From: Eubacterium sp. 1001713B170207_170306_E7
GTDB taxonomy: Bacteria; Bacillota; Clostridia; Eubacteriales; Eubacteriaceae
DNA length: 64,000 nucleotides
Assembly (NCBI RefSeq): GCF_015547515.1
Contig: NZ_JADMVE010000007.1
Coordinates: 62,001 to 126,000 of the forward strand
Direction of reading: 5' to 3'
Each line of letters opens with the position of its first letter. The first letter of the stretch is position 1. Below are positions 1-7,791 of the stretch, in pieces. A model generated the notes under the pieces. The model was not told where the DNA came from and searched no databases. It worked only from the letters and a program-made list of their open reading frames with translations. Made by a program: the position numbers and the translations under genes.

Positions 1-1
1 G

Positions 2-1138
2 CGTCTGGGGATGAAGACTGTGCTGGCTGCGCCCACGGGACGGGCCGCCAAACGCATTACAGAAACCACCGGGGAGCCGGCCAAGACCATTCACCGGCTT
101 CTGGAATACGACTATTCCGGCGACGATGATTTTCCGTCCTTCAACAGGGACGAGGAAAATCCGCTGGAGGTCGACGCCATCATACTGGATGAAGCCTCCA
201 TGATCGATATTGTTCTGCTCAACAGTCTGCTTGAGGCCATCAAGCCCGGCACCCGCCTGATTCTGGTCGGTGACGCCGACCAGCTGCCCTCGGTGGGGCC
301 TGGAAATGTCCTGCAGGATCTGATTGAGAGCGATGTGGTAAAGGTGGTGCGTCTGGACCGTATCTACCGGCAGTCAGAGGAAAGCATGATCTCCATAAAC
401 GCGCATGCCATCAATGAAGGGATGATGCCGGAAATCAACAACCAGTCGGATTTTATGCTCATCCGGACAATGGACCCCGACAAGGTGCTGGATACGATTT
501 TAGATTTGGTAGCCTGGCGTATTCCGGAAAAAAAGGGGTTTGACGCCATGAAGGATATCCAGGTGATCTCACCCATCAAAAAAGGAAAACTCGGCGTTAT
601 TTCCCTGAATAAGGAGCTGCAGGAGGTCCTGAACCCGGCGGCGGACTACAAAAAGGAAAAAGCTTTTGGGACAGTGGTGTTCCGCGAGGGGGACAAGGTC
701 ATGCAGATCAAAAATAACTACAAGCTCAAGTGGGAGGATATCCACGGCTTTGAGACAGGAGAAGGCGTCTATAACGGCGATATCGGCAACATCACACGCA
801 TCGACGAGTACAATAAAACCTTTGAGATTCTGCTGACTGACGATAAAAAGGTTCTTTACGAGTTTGATCAGCTCGATGAGCTGACACATGCCTATGCGAT
901 GACTGTCCACAAAAGCCAGGGCAGTGAGTTTCCTGTTGTGATCATGCCGATGGTGGGGGGGCCGCCCATGTTTTTAAATCGCAAGCTGCTTTATACAGCG
1001 GTCACCAGGGCCAAAAAGATGCTGATGCTCATTGGTCCTCAGAACTATTTTTACCGTATGGTAAAATCTGGCGATACCAATGAGCGGCGTACGGCGCTCA
1101 AACAGCGGATCAAAATGTACGGAGAGCTCAATGTCTGA
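2..1138 (+). CDS. recD2: RecD2-type ATP-dependent DNA helicase, C-terminal part (5' end outside window)
   Basis: The frame is open to the left edge, so this is the last ~378 codons of a gene that starts upstream. What remains is the SF1B helicase core after Walker A: motif Ia (APTGRAAKR) at the very start, Walker B IILDEAS about 55 residues in, motif III LVGDADQLPSVG, a UvrD-like C-terminal part with THAYAMTVHKSQGSEFP, and motif VI NRKLLYTAVTRA. This order is that of RecD2 (YrrC), a 5'-3' helicase acting in recombination and repair without RecBC. The N-terminal helix-hairpin-helix region is not in the window. comF starts 8 bp before the stop codon, suggesting coupled translation. The family call is confident; the exact role in this organism is not visible. 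Confidence 0.95.
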   Translation, partial: RLGMKTVLAAPTGRAAKRITETTGEPAKTIHRLLEYDYSGDDDFPSFNRDEENPLEVDAIILDEASMIDIVLLNSLLEAIKPGTRLILVGDADQLPSVGPGNVLQDLIESDVVKVVRLDRIYRQSEESMISINAHAINEGMMPEINNQSDFMLIRTMDPDKVLDTILDLVAWRIPEKKGFDAMKDIQVISPIKKGKLGVISLNKELQEVLNPAADYKKEKAFGTVVFREGDKVMQIKNNYKLKWEDIHGFETGEGVYNGDIGNITRIDEYNKTFEILLTDDKKVLYEFDQLDELTHAYAMTVHKSQGSEFPVVIMPMVGGPPMFLNRKLLYTAVTRAKKMLMLIGPQNYFYRMVKSGDTNERRTALKQRIKMYGELNV

Positions 1139-1871
1139 GCCTGGTTTTAAGAAGGGGCTGCGGGCGCTGCTCAGGGAAATGCTGTTTTTACCGAATGGGG
1201 TCTGCCCAGTGTGCGGCAAGGTGCTTTTCAGGACAGAGCGCTATTTATGTGAGCGTTGCGAGCAGTCATTGCCAAGGGTAACCATGCCTGCCTGCAGATA
1301 TTGCGGAAAGCCGCTGCCCGAAAAGGGACTGGATTTTTGCGGTGACTGCGGCCCGCTGGAGAACCCGGTGCTGGACGGCGGTGCCGTTTGGCTGCACTAC
1401 AGCGGCTCGGGTAAAAAGCTGGTGCACAGCCTGAAGTTCGGGCATTTACCCCAGCTCGGCGTCTGGATTGGCCGGCAGATGGCTGGCGCCGTAAAGGAAA
1501 GGGACTGGTCAGAGGAGCTGGAACTGGTGGCCGCCGTGCCCCTGCACGAAAAACGTCTGGAGGAGCGCGGCTATAATCAGAGCGACTGTCTGGCCGAGGG
1601 GCTGGCAGCCGCGCTGAAGCTGCCCTATGAGAGAAACGTCCTGAAGCGCCTTTACGATACGCCCCATCAAATCGGCCTGGGCCGCGAGGAACGCCTGGTT
1701 AATCTGACCGGCGCCTTTGGCGTCACAGAGAAAAAGGCTGTGGCCGGAAAGACCATACTGCTGGTCGATGACGTCAACACGACGGGCTCTACCCTGCGGG
1801 AGTGCGCAGAAATGCTGAAGCTGGCAGGTGCTGAGGCCGTGTACACAGCGGCCTGCGCCGGGGCGCAATAG
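1131..1871 (+). CDS. comF: ComF family protein (competence-type phosphoribosyltransferase-like)
   Basis: Product of 246 residues. The N-terminal third has zinc-finger Cys pairs (CPVCGK near residues 25-28, CERC near 40-43, CRYCGK and CGDCG at 55-75). The C-terminal part is a phosphoribosyltransferase fold with the PRPP-loop motif LLVDDVNTTGST. ComF proteins act with helicases in uptake or processing of single-stranded DNA; natural transformation here is unproven. I chose ATG 1131, which follows GGAGAG by 4 bp and overlaps the recD2 end by 8 bp. A start at 1080 would overlap recD2 by 59 bp without a clear ribosome site. Pairing with recD2 fits a DNA-handling unit. Confidence 0.9.
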   Translation: MSEPGFKKGLRALLREMLFLPNGVCPVCGKVLFRTERYLCERCEQSLPRVTMPACRYCGKPLPEKGLDFCGDCGPLENPVLDGGAVWLHYSGSGKKLVHSLKFGHLPQLGVWIGRQMAGAVKERDWSEELELVAAVPLHEKRLEERGYNQSDCLAEGLAAALKLPYERNVLKRLYDTPHQIGLGREERLVNLTGAFGVTEKKAVAGKTILLVDDVNTTGSTLRECAEMLKLAGAEAVYTAACAGAQ

Positions 1872-1913
1872 CAGGGCATAAGGTGCCGCAGCCCGAAGAC
1901 CTTTAAGTTTTCA

Positions 1914-1942
1914 TTGCGAATATCTGTAAATTCTTATATAAT
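1914..1942 (+). promoter_or_regulatory. sigma-A-type promoter
   Basis: TTGCGA (1914-1919), a 17-bp spacer and a perfect TATAAT (1937-1942) stand 31 bp ahead of the PHP phosphatase-like gene. This separates that gene from the recD2-comF unit. Confidence 0.7.
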
Positions 1943-1972
1943 AGGGTTAGCGAAACACAGGGGGACGATAAA

Positions 1973-2758
1973 ATGATTGATATGCATAATCACGTACTAT
2001 ATGGCGTGGACGATGGTGCTCAGAGCATTGAGGACAGTGTGGAGATGCTCCTTAAGGCAAAAGAGGTAGGCTTTTCAGGCGTTGTCTTAACACCGCATTA
2101 CATGTGTTATCAGAACTTTACCTCACCTGCAGTGGAGAACAGCAGACGCTGTGAAATCCTGAAAAAAATACTGGACCGTCTGGGGCTGGAGCTGGATTTA
2201 TATTTAGGAAGCGAGCTCTTATATGAATATAAGCTGGTCGATTTAATCGACAAAGAAGAATTTACGACCCTGGCCGATACCCCGTGGTTTCTTGTAGAGA
2301 CAATCCGGCACGGCGGCACCGCCATCGGTGTGCAGAATTTTATGCAGAAGCTTAAGGAAAAGGGCTATAAGGCCATTTTAGCCCACCCGGAGCGCTATGA
2401 TTTTGTCCAAGACGACCCCAATGTGCTGCTGGACTTTATGAAAAGCGGTGCGCTGATCCAGTGCAACTACCTGAGTCTTATTAGCTATTACGGTGAGCCG
2501 TCCAGACATACCCTTGAGATTTTACTCAAGCACCGGATGGTGCAGCTTATGGGGAGCGACGCCCACCAGGTAGAAGGCTACGAACGTTATCCTGAGGCCA
2601 GAGCCGCAGGCATTGCCCTTGTCGGAGAAGAGGAATGGGACCGGATCATGTGCCGCAATCCAGAGCTGCTGATTCGGAATGAAGGCGGTATCGCCGTTAA
2701 CCCGATTCCTTATACAGAGGAAGTGAAGAGTAGCGTTATTCCAAAAACGTTCTTGTAA
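1973..2758 (+). CDS. CpsB/CapC-type PHP-fold tyrosine phosphatase-like protein
   Basis: Product of 261 residues with the PHP metal-binding signature: HNH at residues 5-7 in MIDMHNHVLYGVDDG, TPHY near 44, HPERY near 139 and a C-terminal GSDAH. The MIDMHNH...GVDDGAQ beginning is typical of the CpsB/CapC/YwqE manganese-dependent protein-tyrosine phosphatases, which reset bacterial tyrosine kinases controlling capsule or exopolysaccharide synthesis. No CpsC/CpsD kinase or polysaccharide cluster is next to it, so its partner must be elsewhere or its target differs. The start is preceded by GGGGGA and a good promoter. A strong terminator follows, making it a single-gene unit. Confidence 0.85.
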   Translation: MIDMHNHVLYGVDDGAQSIEDSVEMLLKAKEVGFSGVVLTPHYMCYQNFTSPAVENSRRCEILKKILDRLGLELDLYLGSELLYEYKLVDLIDKEEFTTLADTPWFLVETIRHGGTAIGVQNFMQKLKEKGYKAILAHPERYDFVQDDPNVLLDFMKSGALIQCNYLSLISYYGEPSRHTLEILLKHRMVQLMGSDAHQVEGYERYPEARAAGIALVGEEEWDRIMCRNPELLIRNEGGIAVNPIPYTEEVKSSVIPKTFL

Positions 2759-2768
2759 ATCAGAGAAA

Positions 2769-2804
2769 AAAAAGCCAATCCTGTTAAAAGGATTGGCTTT
2801 TTTA
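2769..2804 (+). terminator. Rho-independent terminator
   Basis: Stem AAGCCAATCCT / AGGATTGGCTT with a short loop followed by a run of T. It closes the PHP phosphatase gene. Confidence 0.9.
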
Positions 2805-2828
2805 ATGTTATCGACGGCTTTAGTATGG

Positions 2829-2834
2829 TATAAT
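2829..2834 (+). promoter_or_regulatory. -10 box of the murB operon promoter
   Basis: TATAAT 41 bp ahead of murB. No convincing -35 box is seen at 16-18 bp. A start site near 2841 would place the alternative TTG codon at 2849 only 8 bases into the message, which supports ATG 2870 as the murB start. Confidence 0.5.
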
Positions 2835-2869
2835 AATACGGATACCCTTTGGAAGGAACGAGTAAGAGA

Positions 2870-3778
2870 ATGAATAAAGAAATGATCAAGAATAAACTAA
2901 TGGACGTCATTGCATCAGAAAGGATTTTATGCGATGAGCCCATGAAAAATCATATTTCCTTTAAAGTAGGAGGACCAGCGGATTTTCTGGTGGTGCCGGA
3001 GAGCTGTGAGGAATTTGTGAAGGTGTTAGCCTGTTGCCGTAAAAACAATGTTCCGTTTTATGTCATGGGCAATGGAACCAATCTTCTGGTGAGAGATAAA
3101 GGCTACCGCGGCGTCATGATAAAAACCCGTCAGCTCTGCAGAATTGCAGTAGAGGATAGCGGCATCAGCGCAGAGCCGGGATCATTGCTCAAGGACGTGG
3201 CCGAAGCGGCCCTTGAGGCCAGCCTAACAGGTATGGAGTTTGCCTCTGGAATCCCCGGGTCACTGGGTGGGGCCGTCGTTATGAATGCTGGCGCCTATGA
3301 CGGAGAAATGAAGGATATCATCCACTCCATCGAAGTTGTGACAGAGAACGGCGATATTTTGGAGCTGCCCATTGAAAATTGCCGTATGGGCTACCGAAAG
3401 AGCATTGTACAGGAAAATCCCTGGTTTGTCACAGGTGTAAATCTGTTGTTAAGAAAAGGGGATTACAATACCATTAAGGCAAAGATGGACGACCTGAACG
3501 CGCGCAGAAGAAACAAGCAGCCACTGGAATACCCCAGCGCGGGCAGCACCTTCAGACGTCCCGAGGGATATTTTGCCGGAAAACTGGTTCAGGACTGTGG
3601 CTTCAAGGGCTACTGCGTAGGCGGGGCACAGGTATCCGAAAAGCACAGCGGCTTTGTCATCAATAAAGATAACGCCACTGCTGATGACATCATCACCCTG
3701 ATTCAGACTATTCAAAAGAAAGTAAAACAGGACTTTGGTGTGGATATGCGCACCGAAGTAATCATGATAGGAGAATAA
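2870..3778 (+). CDS. murB: UDP-N-acetylenolpyruvoylglucosamine reductase MurB
   Basis: Product of 302 residues that reduces UDP-GlcNAc-enolpyruvate to UDP-MurNAc with NADPH and FAD, an early cytoplasmic step in peptidoglycan synthesis. The FAD-binding part shows NGTNLLV and a GMEFASGIPGSLGG-type loop. The C-terminal part has the catalytic Ser in SAGSTFRRP and the catalytic Glu in RTEV. The length and lack of the extra E. coli insertion indicate type II MurB. Start ATG 2870 has GGAAGGA 12 bp upstream; the longer TTG start (2849) lies upstream of that site. The stop overlaps the next ATG by one base, so murB, the PHP gene, rapZ, yvcK and whiA probably share a transcript. Confidence 0.95.
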   Translation: MNKEMIKNKLMDVIASERILCDEPMKNHISFKVGGPADFLVVPESCEEFVKVLACCRKNNVPFYVMGNGTNLLVRDKGYRGVMIKTRQLCRIAVEDSGISAEPGSLLKDVAEAALEASLTGMEFASGIPGSLGGAVVMNAGAYDGEMKDIIHSIEVVTENGDILELPIENCRMGYRKSIVQENPWFVTGVNLLLRKGDYNTIKAKMDDLNARRRNKQPLEYPSAGSTFRRPEGYFAGKLVQDCGFKGYCVGGAQVSEKHSGFVINKDNATADDIITLIQTIQKKVKQDFGVDMRTEVIMIGE

Positions 3779-4509
3779 TGAAACTACTCTGCGATATGCA
3801 CACCCATACTACCTACAGCCATGGCAAGAACACCATTGAGGAAATGGTAGAGCAGGCGCGTGCACTTGGCCTCAGGGCGATCGTAATTTCAGATCATGGC
3901 AGGAGCCATCCCATGTTTGGGGTGCGTAAAAAGAATTTCGAGAAAATGCGCCGGGAAATTGACGCGCTTAATGAAAAGTACGACGATATTGAGATTTACC
4001 TTTCGGTGGAATCCAATATCACCGGAGCCGACGGCAGCATTGATATCGGAAAAGAAGAACGGCAGTACTGCGACTGGATCTATGCCGGGTACCATTACGG
4101 TTACATACCAGCCAGCATAAAAGACGTTTTTCGCTTCGCCATCCGAAATTATCTGACCGTAGTATTCCCGTTTATGAAGGAAAAAACGCGGCGAATTAAT
4201 ACCGGCGCCTATCTGAAAATGATGGATCGTTATGCGCTTAAGATGATAACCCACCCGGGCGACAAGCTGCCGGTAGATATTGAGCCCATTGCCAAGAAAG
4301 CCGCTGAAAAGGGCGTGATCCTTGAGATTAACCCAAGACACAGCCACCTGAACAGCGAGGAGCTCAAAATTGCCTTAAAGTATAATGTGCGGTTTGCAGT
4401 CAACAGCGATGCCCACAGTATCCAGGCGCTGGGGCAGGTACAGTCAGCAGAGGCCATCATAAAAGAAGCCGGTGTTCCCTGTGAGCGCATTGTCAATATT
4501 GAAGCATAA
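3778..4509 (+). CDS. PHP domain phosphoesterase
   Basis: Product of 243 residues with a complete PHP metal-site set: DMHTHTTYSHG at the N terminus, ISDHG near residue 38, HPGDKLP near 160, and NSDAH near 205. These are the family's His/Asp/Glu ligands for a trinuclear metal centre. Related proteins hydrolyse phosphoesters such as histidinol phosphate or small nucleotides; the substrate here cannot be told from the sequence. It is translationally coupled to murB (TAATG) and lies 20 bp before rapZ. Confidence 0.85.
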   Translation: MKLLCDMHTHTTYSHGKNTIEEMVEQARALGLRAIVISDHGRSHPMFGVRKKNFEKMRREIDALNEKYDDIEIYLSVESNITGADGSIDIGKEERQYCDWIYAGYHYGYIPASIKDVFRFAIRNYLTVVFPFMKEKTRRINTGAYLKMMDRYALKMITHPGDKLPVDIEPIAKKAAEKGVILEINPRHSHLNSEELKIALKYNVRFAVNSDAHSIQALGQVQSAEAIIKEAGVPCERIVNIEA

Positions 4510-4529
4510 CACTACTTAAGGGAGAAACT

Positions 4530-5402
4530 ATGAAAACTATTATCGTCACAGGTTTATCAGGAGCAGGAAAATCACAGGCCATACAGATTTTAGAAGATCT
4601 GGGCTATTTTTGTGTCGATAATCTTCCGCCAAAACTGATTAAAACCTTTATCGAGCTGTGTGAGAATACCGGCGCCGAGATTGAGAAGCTGGCGCTGGTA
4701 ACCGATATCCGCGGGGATATTTTCTCAGAGGCCTTTCAGAACTCCCTTATCAATTTTAAGGGCGGCAGCAAGGACATTGAAATGCTGTTTCTGGAAGCCG
4801 ATGATGAGACGCTGATCACCCGCTATCAGGAATCAAGGAGAAAACATCCCCTGACAGGCATTGCCGGGAGCCTTTCCGAGTCCATCAGGCTGGAAAGAGA
4901 AAAAATGAGCACCTTCAGGCAGGAAGCCGACTACGTGATCAATACGACCGACATGAGCAATAAGGAGCTGAAGGCAACACTAGAAAAAATTTTGCAGTCA
5001 GAGAGCAGCGAAGCCTTTACACAGGTCAATATTGCCTCCTTTGGTTTCAAATATGGACTGCCCATGAGTGCGGATTTCGTTTTCGACGTCCGCTTTCTCC
5101 CCAATCCATTTTATAAAAAAGAACTCCGCAGCAAAACCGGTGAAGACCAGGAAGTACGCGATTATGTCATGTCCTTTGAGGAAGCGCGCGAATTTTATAA
5201 AAAGGTCGAAGATCTGATCGAATTCGTCATTCCCCAGTACAGAAAGGTCGGGAAGGAGCATCTGGAGGTTGCCTTCGGCTGCACGGGTGGACAGCACCGC
5301 TCGGTCACCTTTGCCTACCTTGTCGAGGAGGCTTTCCGGAAAAAAGGCTATCTGACCAAGATCAGCCACCGCGACATCACGAAGGACCGGGAAGCCAATT
5401 AA
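4530..5402 (+). CDS. rapZ: RNase adapter / nucleotide-binding protein RapZ (YvcJ)
   Basis: Product of 290 residues. The N terminus holds a Walker A loop, GLSGAGKS (residues 8-15), followed by EDLGYFCVDNLPP, a RapZ/YvcJ hallmark. The C-terminal domain ends with the conserved GCTGGQHRSV motif. In enterobacteria RapZ controls GlcN-6-P synthase through small RNAs; in Firmicutes YvcJ binds and hydrolyses nucleotides and affects competence and cell-wall precursor supply. The rapZ-yvcK-whiA order is the usual one in Firmicutes. AGGGAG precedes the ATG. Nothing unusual is seen. Confidence 0.95.
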   Translation: MKTIIVTGLSGAGKSQAIQILEDLGYFCVDNLPPKLIKTFIELCENTGAEIEKLALVTDIRGDIFSEAFQNSLINFKGGSKDIEMLFLEADDETLITRYQESRRKHPLTGIAGSLSESIRLEREKMSTFRQEADYVINTTDMSNKELKATLEKILQSESSEAFTQVNIASFGFKYGLPMSADFVFDVRFLPNPFYKKELRSKTGEDQEVRDYVMSFEEAREFYKKVEDLIEFVIPQYRKVGKEHLEVAFGCTGGQHRSVTFAYLVEEAFRKKGYLTKISHRDITKDREAN

Positions 5403-5434
5403 AAGCCTTACCAGGTTGTTAGGAGAAAAATACC

Positions 5435-6451
5435 ATGGAAATGAAAGAATATATCAGGGAGTTTACCCTGAAGGATATCGTCACCGTCCGTAACCCCAAG
5501 GTGGTTGCACTGGGCGGCGGGACGGGCCTGTCCGTTATTCTGAGAGGCCTGAAAAAGTATACCAACCGTCTCACGGCCATTGTAACCGTGGGAGACGATG
5601 GCGGAAGCTCCGGAATGCTGCGGCAGGATCTGGGCATTTTGCCGCCAGGCGATATAAGGAACTGTATTCTGGCGCTGGCTGACGATGAGAATGTTATGCA
5701 GTCCCTGTTCAATTACCGCTTTACCGAAGGCGGGCTGGAGGGACACAATTTTGGAAATCTGTTCCTGGCGGCCATGAATGGCATCAGCAATGACTTTTAC
5801 GACGCGGTCCGGCGCACCTCAGACGTTCTCCAGATCAAAGGGCGGGTACTGCCCGTTACCCTGGATGATATGACGTTGAACGCTACCCTGGACAATGGCG
5901 AGACCGTTGTGGGTGAGTCGCAGATACCAAAGGCCGTTTGTGAGAAGAGCTGCCGGATTAAAAAAATCTTTCTTAAGCCAGATAAAATCGAGCCCTTGGA
6001 AGAAACACTCGAGGCCATCAAAGTAGCTGATATTGTCATTATCGGGCCGGGAAGCCTTTATACAAGCGTCATTCCCAATCTGCTTGTGGGTGGGATTGAG
6101 TCGGCCATCAAGGAAAACAGAGGGCGTAAATTTTATGTGGGAAATATCATGACCCAGCCTGGGGAAACCGACGGCTATACCCAGTATGACCACGTCCGTG
6201 CCATTGAGGCGCACCAGAAAATAAAAGAGCGCAGGCTTTTCCAATACTGTGTTTTTAACAGCGGTGACCTGCCCGACTATGTGGCGCGACAGTATGAAAA
6301 ATACAACTCCGAAAAAGTGGCAATCGGCGAGATGCTGCCGGAATACCAGTACGTGACCGATGATTTTATCATCGTGGAAAACGGAAGAATCCGCCACGAC
6401 GCGGACCTTCTGGCAAGACGGATTTTTGAAGCTTATGTAAACAGTAAATAA
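5435..6451 (+). CDS. yvcK: YvcK family gluconeogenesis/cell-shape factor (CofD-like fold)
   Basis: Product of 338 residues. It has the glycine-rich ALGGGTGLSVILRGL segment near residue 27, VGDDGGSSGMLR near 53, PPGDIRNC near 71 and GPGSLYTSVIPN near 205, all typical of the YvcK branch of the CofD superfamily. YvcK binds UDP-sugars and is needed for normal cell shape on gluconeogenic carbon sources in B. subtilis. It sits between rapZ and whiA, as expected. The ATG at 5435 follows TTAGGAGAAA. Confidence 0.93.
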   Translation: MEMKEYIREFTLKDIVTVRNPKVVALGGGTGLSVILRGLKKYTNRLTAIVTVGDDGGSSGMLRQDLGILPPGDIRNCILALADDENVMQSLFNYRFTEGGLEGHNFGNLFLAAMNGISNDFYDAVRRTSDVLQIKGRVLPVTLDDMTLNATLDNGETVVGESQIPKAVCEKSCRIKKIFLKPDKIEPLEETLEAIKVADIVIIGPGSLYTSVIPNLLVGGIESAIKENRGRKFYVGNIMTQPGETDGYTQYDHVRAIEAHQKIKERRLFQYCVFNSGDLPDYVARQYEKYNSEKVAIGEMLPEYQYVTDDFIIVENGRIRHDADLLARRIFEAYVNSK

Positions 6452-6467
6452 TGGAAGGAAGATTTGC

Positions 6468-7424
6468 GTGAGTTTTTCATCAATGATTAAAAAAGACCTC
6501 AGCGCTTTGGAGCCTGAGTCCGATGGCTGCGCCCGGGCGGAGCTGTCCGGTATGATCGCTTCCACGGCGGTGATTGAGGTCGGAGAAAAATCCCGGATGT
6601 CCCTGAGCTTCAAGACCGAAAACCCAGCTGTGGCAGGGCGGATTTTTAAGCTGATGAAAAGGCTTTATAGCGTTGCGCCAGAGGTATTTATCAGAAAGAC
6701 CAGGAAATTTAAGGAACACCGCTATTATACCGTTGGACTTGAAGAAAATGACACGGTTCAGCGGGTGTTAAAGGATACGCGTATCCTCAGGCATAATGCC
6801 AAAGGACAGATTTTCTTTACCAATGAGGTACCCGGCCTTTTTTTGTCAAAGCAGCGCTACATGAAAAGCTATATCCGGGGGGTGTTCTTGGCCTGTGGGT
6901 CCATCTCAAATCCTGAGAAGACCTATCACCTGGAGCTGGTATGCCGCCAGAAAACCTATCTGAACAGTATCCGGGAGCTTTTGGAGCAGTACGATATCAA
7001 GGCGAGCCTGATCACAAGAAAGGGAAGCTGTGTTCTCTATATGAAGGAGAGCGAGAGTGTCGCCGGATTTTTAAATGTCATCGGTGCCCACAAAGCTTTG
7101 CTGGAAATTGAAAATATCCGCATTATTAAAGAAATGCGAAATGGCGTCAACCGCCAGGTCAATTGTGAAACCGCTAATATGAACAAAACCGCTGCGGCCG
7201 CCTACGAGCAGATTGACAACATTCTCTTGATCAAGGAAAAGACCGGGCTGCATAAGCTGCCCAAAAACCTCTTTGAGATGGCAGAGGTCCGGTTGAACTA
7301 TCCAGAGCTGACAATTAAAGAGCTGGGAGAAAAAATGGATCCCCCGGTAGGAAAATCCGGCGTATACCACCGTTTGAAAAAGCTCAATCAAATGGCAGAG
7401 GAGCTTCGGAACAGCGGAGAATAG
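6468..7424 (+). CDS. whiA: DNA-binding protein WhiA
   Basis: Product of 318 residues, start GTG 6468 with GGAAGGA 10 bp upstream. The first ~220 residues match the LAGLIDADG-homing-endonuclease-like fold of WhiA, with the YIRGVFLACGSISNP segment. The C-terminal ~90 residues form the helix-turn-helix part (KLPKNLFEMAEVRLNYPELTIKELGE, quoted only in its first residues: KLPKNLFEMAEVRL). WhiA is a sporulation regulator in actinomycetes and affects division and chromosome segregation in Firmicutes. It ends the murB-whiA run. Confidence 0.93.
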   Translation: MSFSSMIKKDLSALEPESDGCARAELSGMIASTAVIEVGEKSRMSLSFKTENPAVAGRIFKLMKRLYSVAPEVFIRKTRKFKEHRYYTVGLEENDTVQRVLKDTRILRHNAKGQIFFTNEVPGLFLSKQRYMKSYIRGVFLACGSISNPEKTYHLELVCRQKTYLNSIRELLEQYDIKASLITRKGSCVLYMKESESVAGFLNVIGAHKALLEIENIRIIKEMRNGVNRQVNCETANMNKTAAAAYEQIDNILLIKEKTGLHKLPKNLFEMAEVRLNYPELTIKELGEKMDPPVGKSGVYHRLKKLNQMAEELRNSGE

Positions 7425-7484
7425 CCCAAAACCTTAAGGAAAAAAGTTTTCGGTACCCCGGAGCCGTTATTGGATACAGAGGAC

Positions 7485-7513
7485 TTGCTGACCGGGAAAA
7501 TAGCGATTATAAT
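7485..7513 (+). promoter_or_regulatory. promoter of the 7.5-kb RNA
   Basis: TTGCTG (7485-7490), a 17-bp spacer and a perfect TATAAT (7508-7513). The expected start is about 7519-7520. Confidence 0.65.
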
Positions 7514-7518
7514 AAAAG

Positions 7519-7690
7519 TGAGATTGTATTGCCGTACAGGAAAGTTCACTTTTCCAATCTCTCATTACCTACCTACCTCGGATTTCTTTTCTGTACGGCT
7601 ATATCTTTATTCGGATGATAAAATGTGAGCGAAGCAGCAAAGCTTCGGAAAAAAGCAGGACAGGGGCAGCCACCCGTCCTGCTTTTTTTG
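7519..7690 (+). ncRNA. candidate structured non-coding RNA or leader RNA, ~170 nt
   Basis: A promoter and a strong U-tailed terminator bracket about 170 nt with no open frame. Four stems can be seen: GAGATTG (7520-7526) with CAATCTC (7555-7561); GCCGTACAG (7531-7539) with CTGTACGGC (7591-7599); GGAAA/TTTCC (7539-7555); and GAAGC/GCTTC (7631-7646). The 5' arm of the 9-bp stem lies in the loop of the first stem, so the two are either a pseudoknot or alternatives. I could match it to no riboswitch class or to 6S RNA with any confidence. It could be a free small RNA or a terminating leader of the nucleotidase gene 100 bp downstream. Confidence 0.55.
7654..7690 (+). terminator. strong Rho-independent terminator
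   Basis: AGCAGGAC / GTCCTGCT arms plus an inner GGG/CCC, then eight T. It ends the candidate RNA and may also act as an attenuator for the downstream gene. Confidence 0.9.
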
Positions 7691-7791
7691 TTTCAGGGTG
7701 AAAATTTACAAAGGGTTAACAGAGGAATTACCAGGGTACATTAAAAGAGTGATATAATGCCATTAAACTTTACAGGAAAGAAGACAGTCCG

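Larger units (their letters stand above)
7425..7791 (+). other. Long intergenic region holding an ncRNA candidate and a second -10 box
   Basis: 367 bp without a gene. It contains a promoter (7485-7513), a structured region and a strong terminator (7654-7690), listed separately. A second TATAAT at 7753-7758 with a poor -35 (TTACCA, 19-bp spacing) could start the message of the following nucleotidase gene. Confidence 0.6.

Noticed and set aside
7485-7690. Assignment of the RNA to 6S RNA or a purine riboswitch
   Set aside because: No long closing stem joining the ends as in 6S, and none of the conserved purine-aptamer loops could be found.
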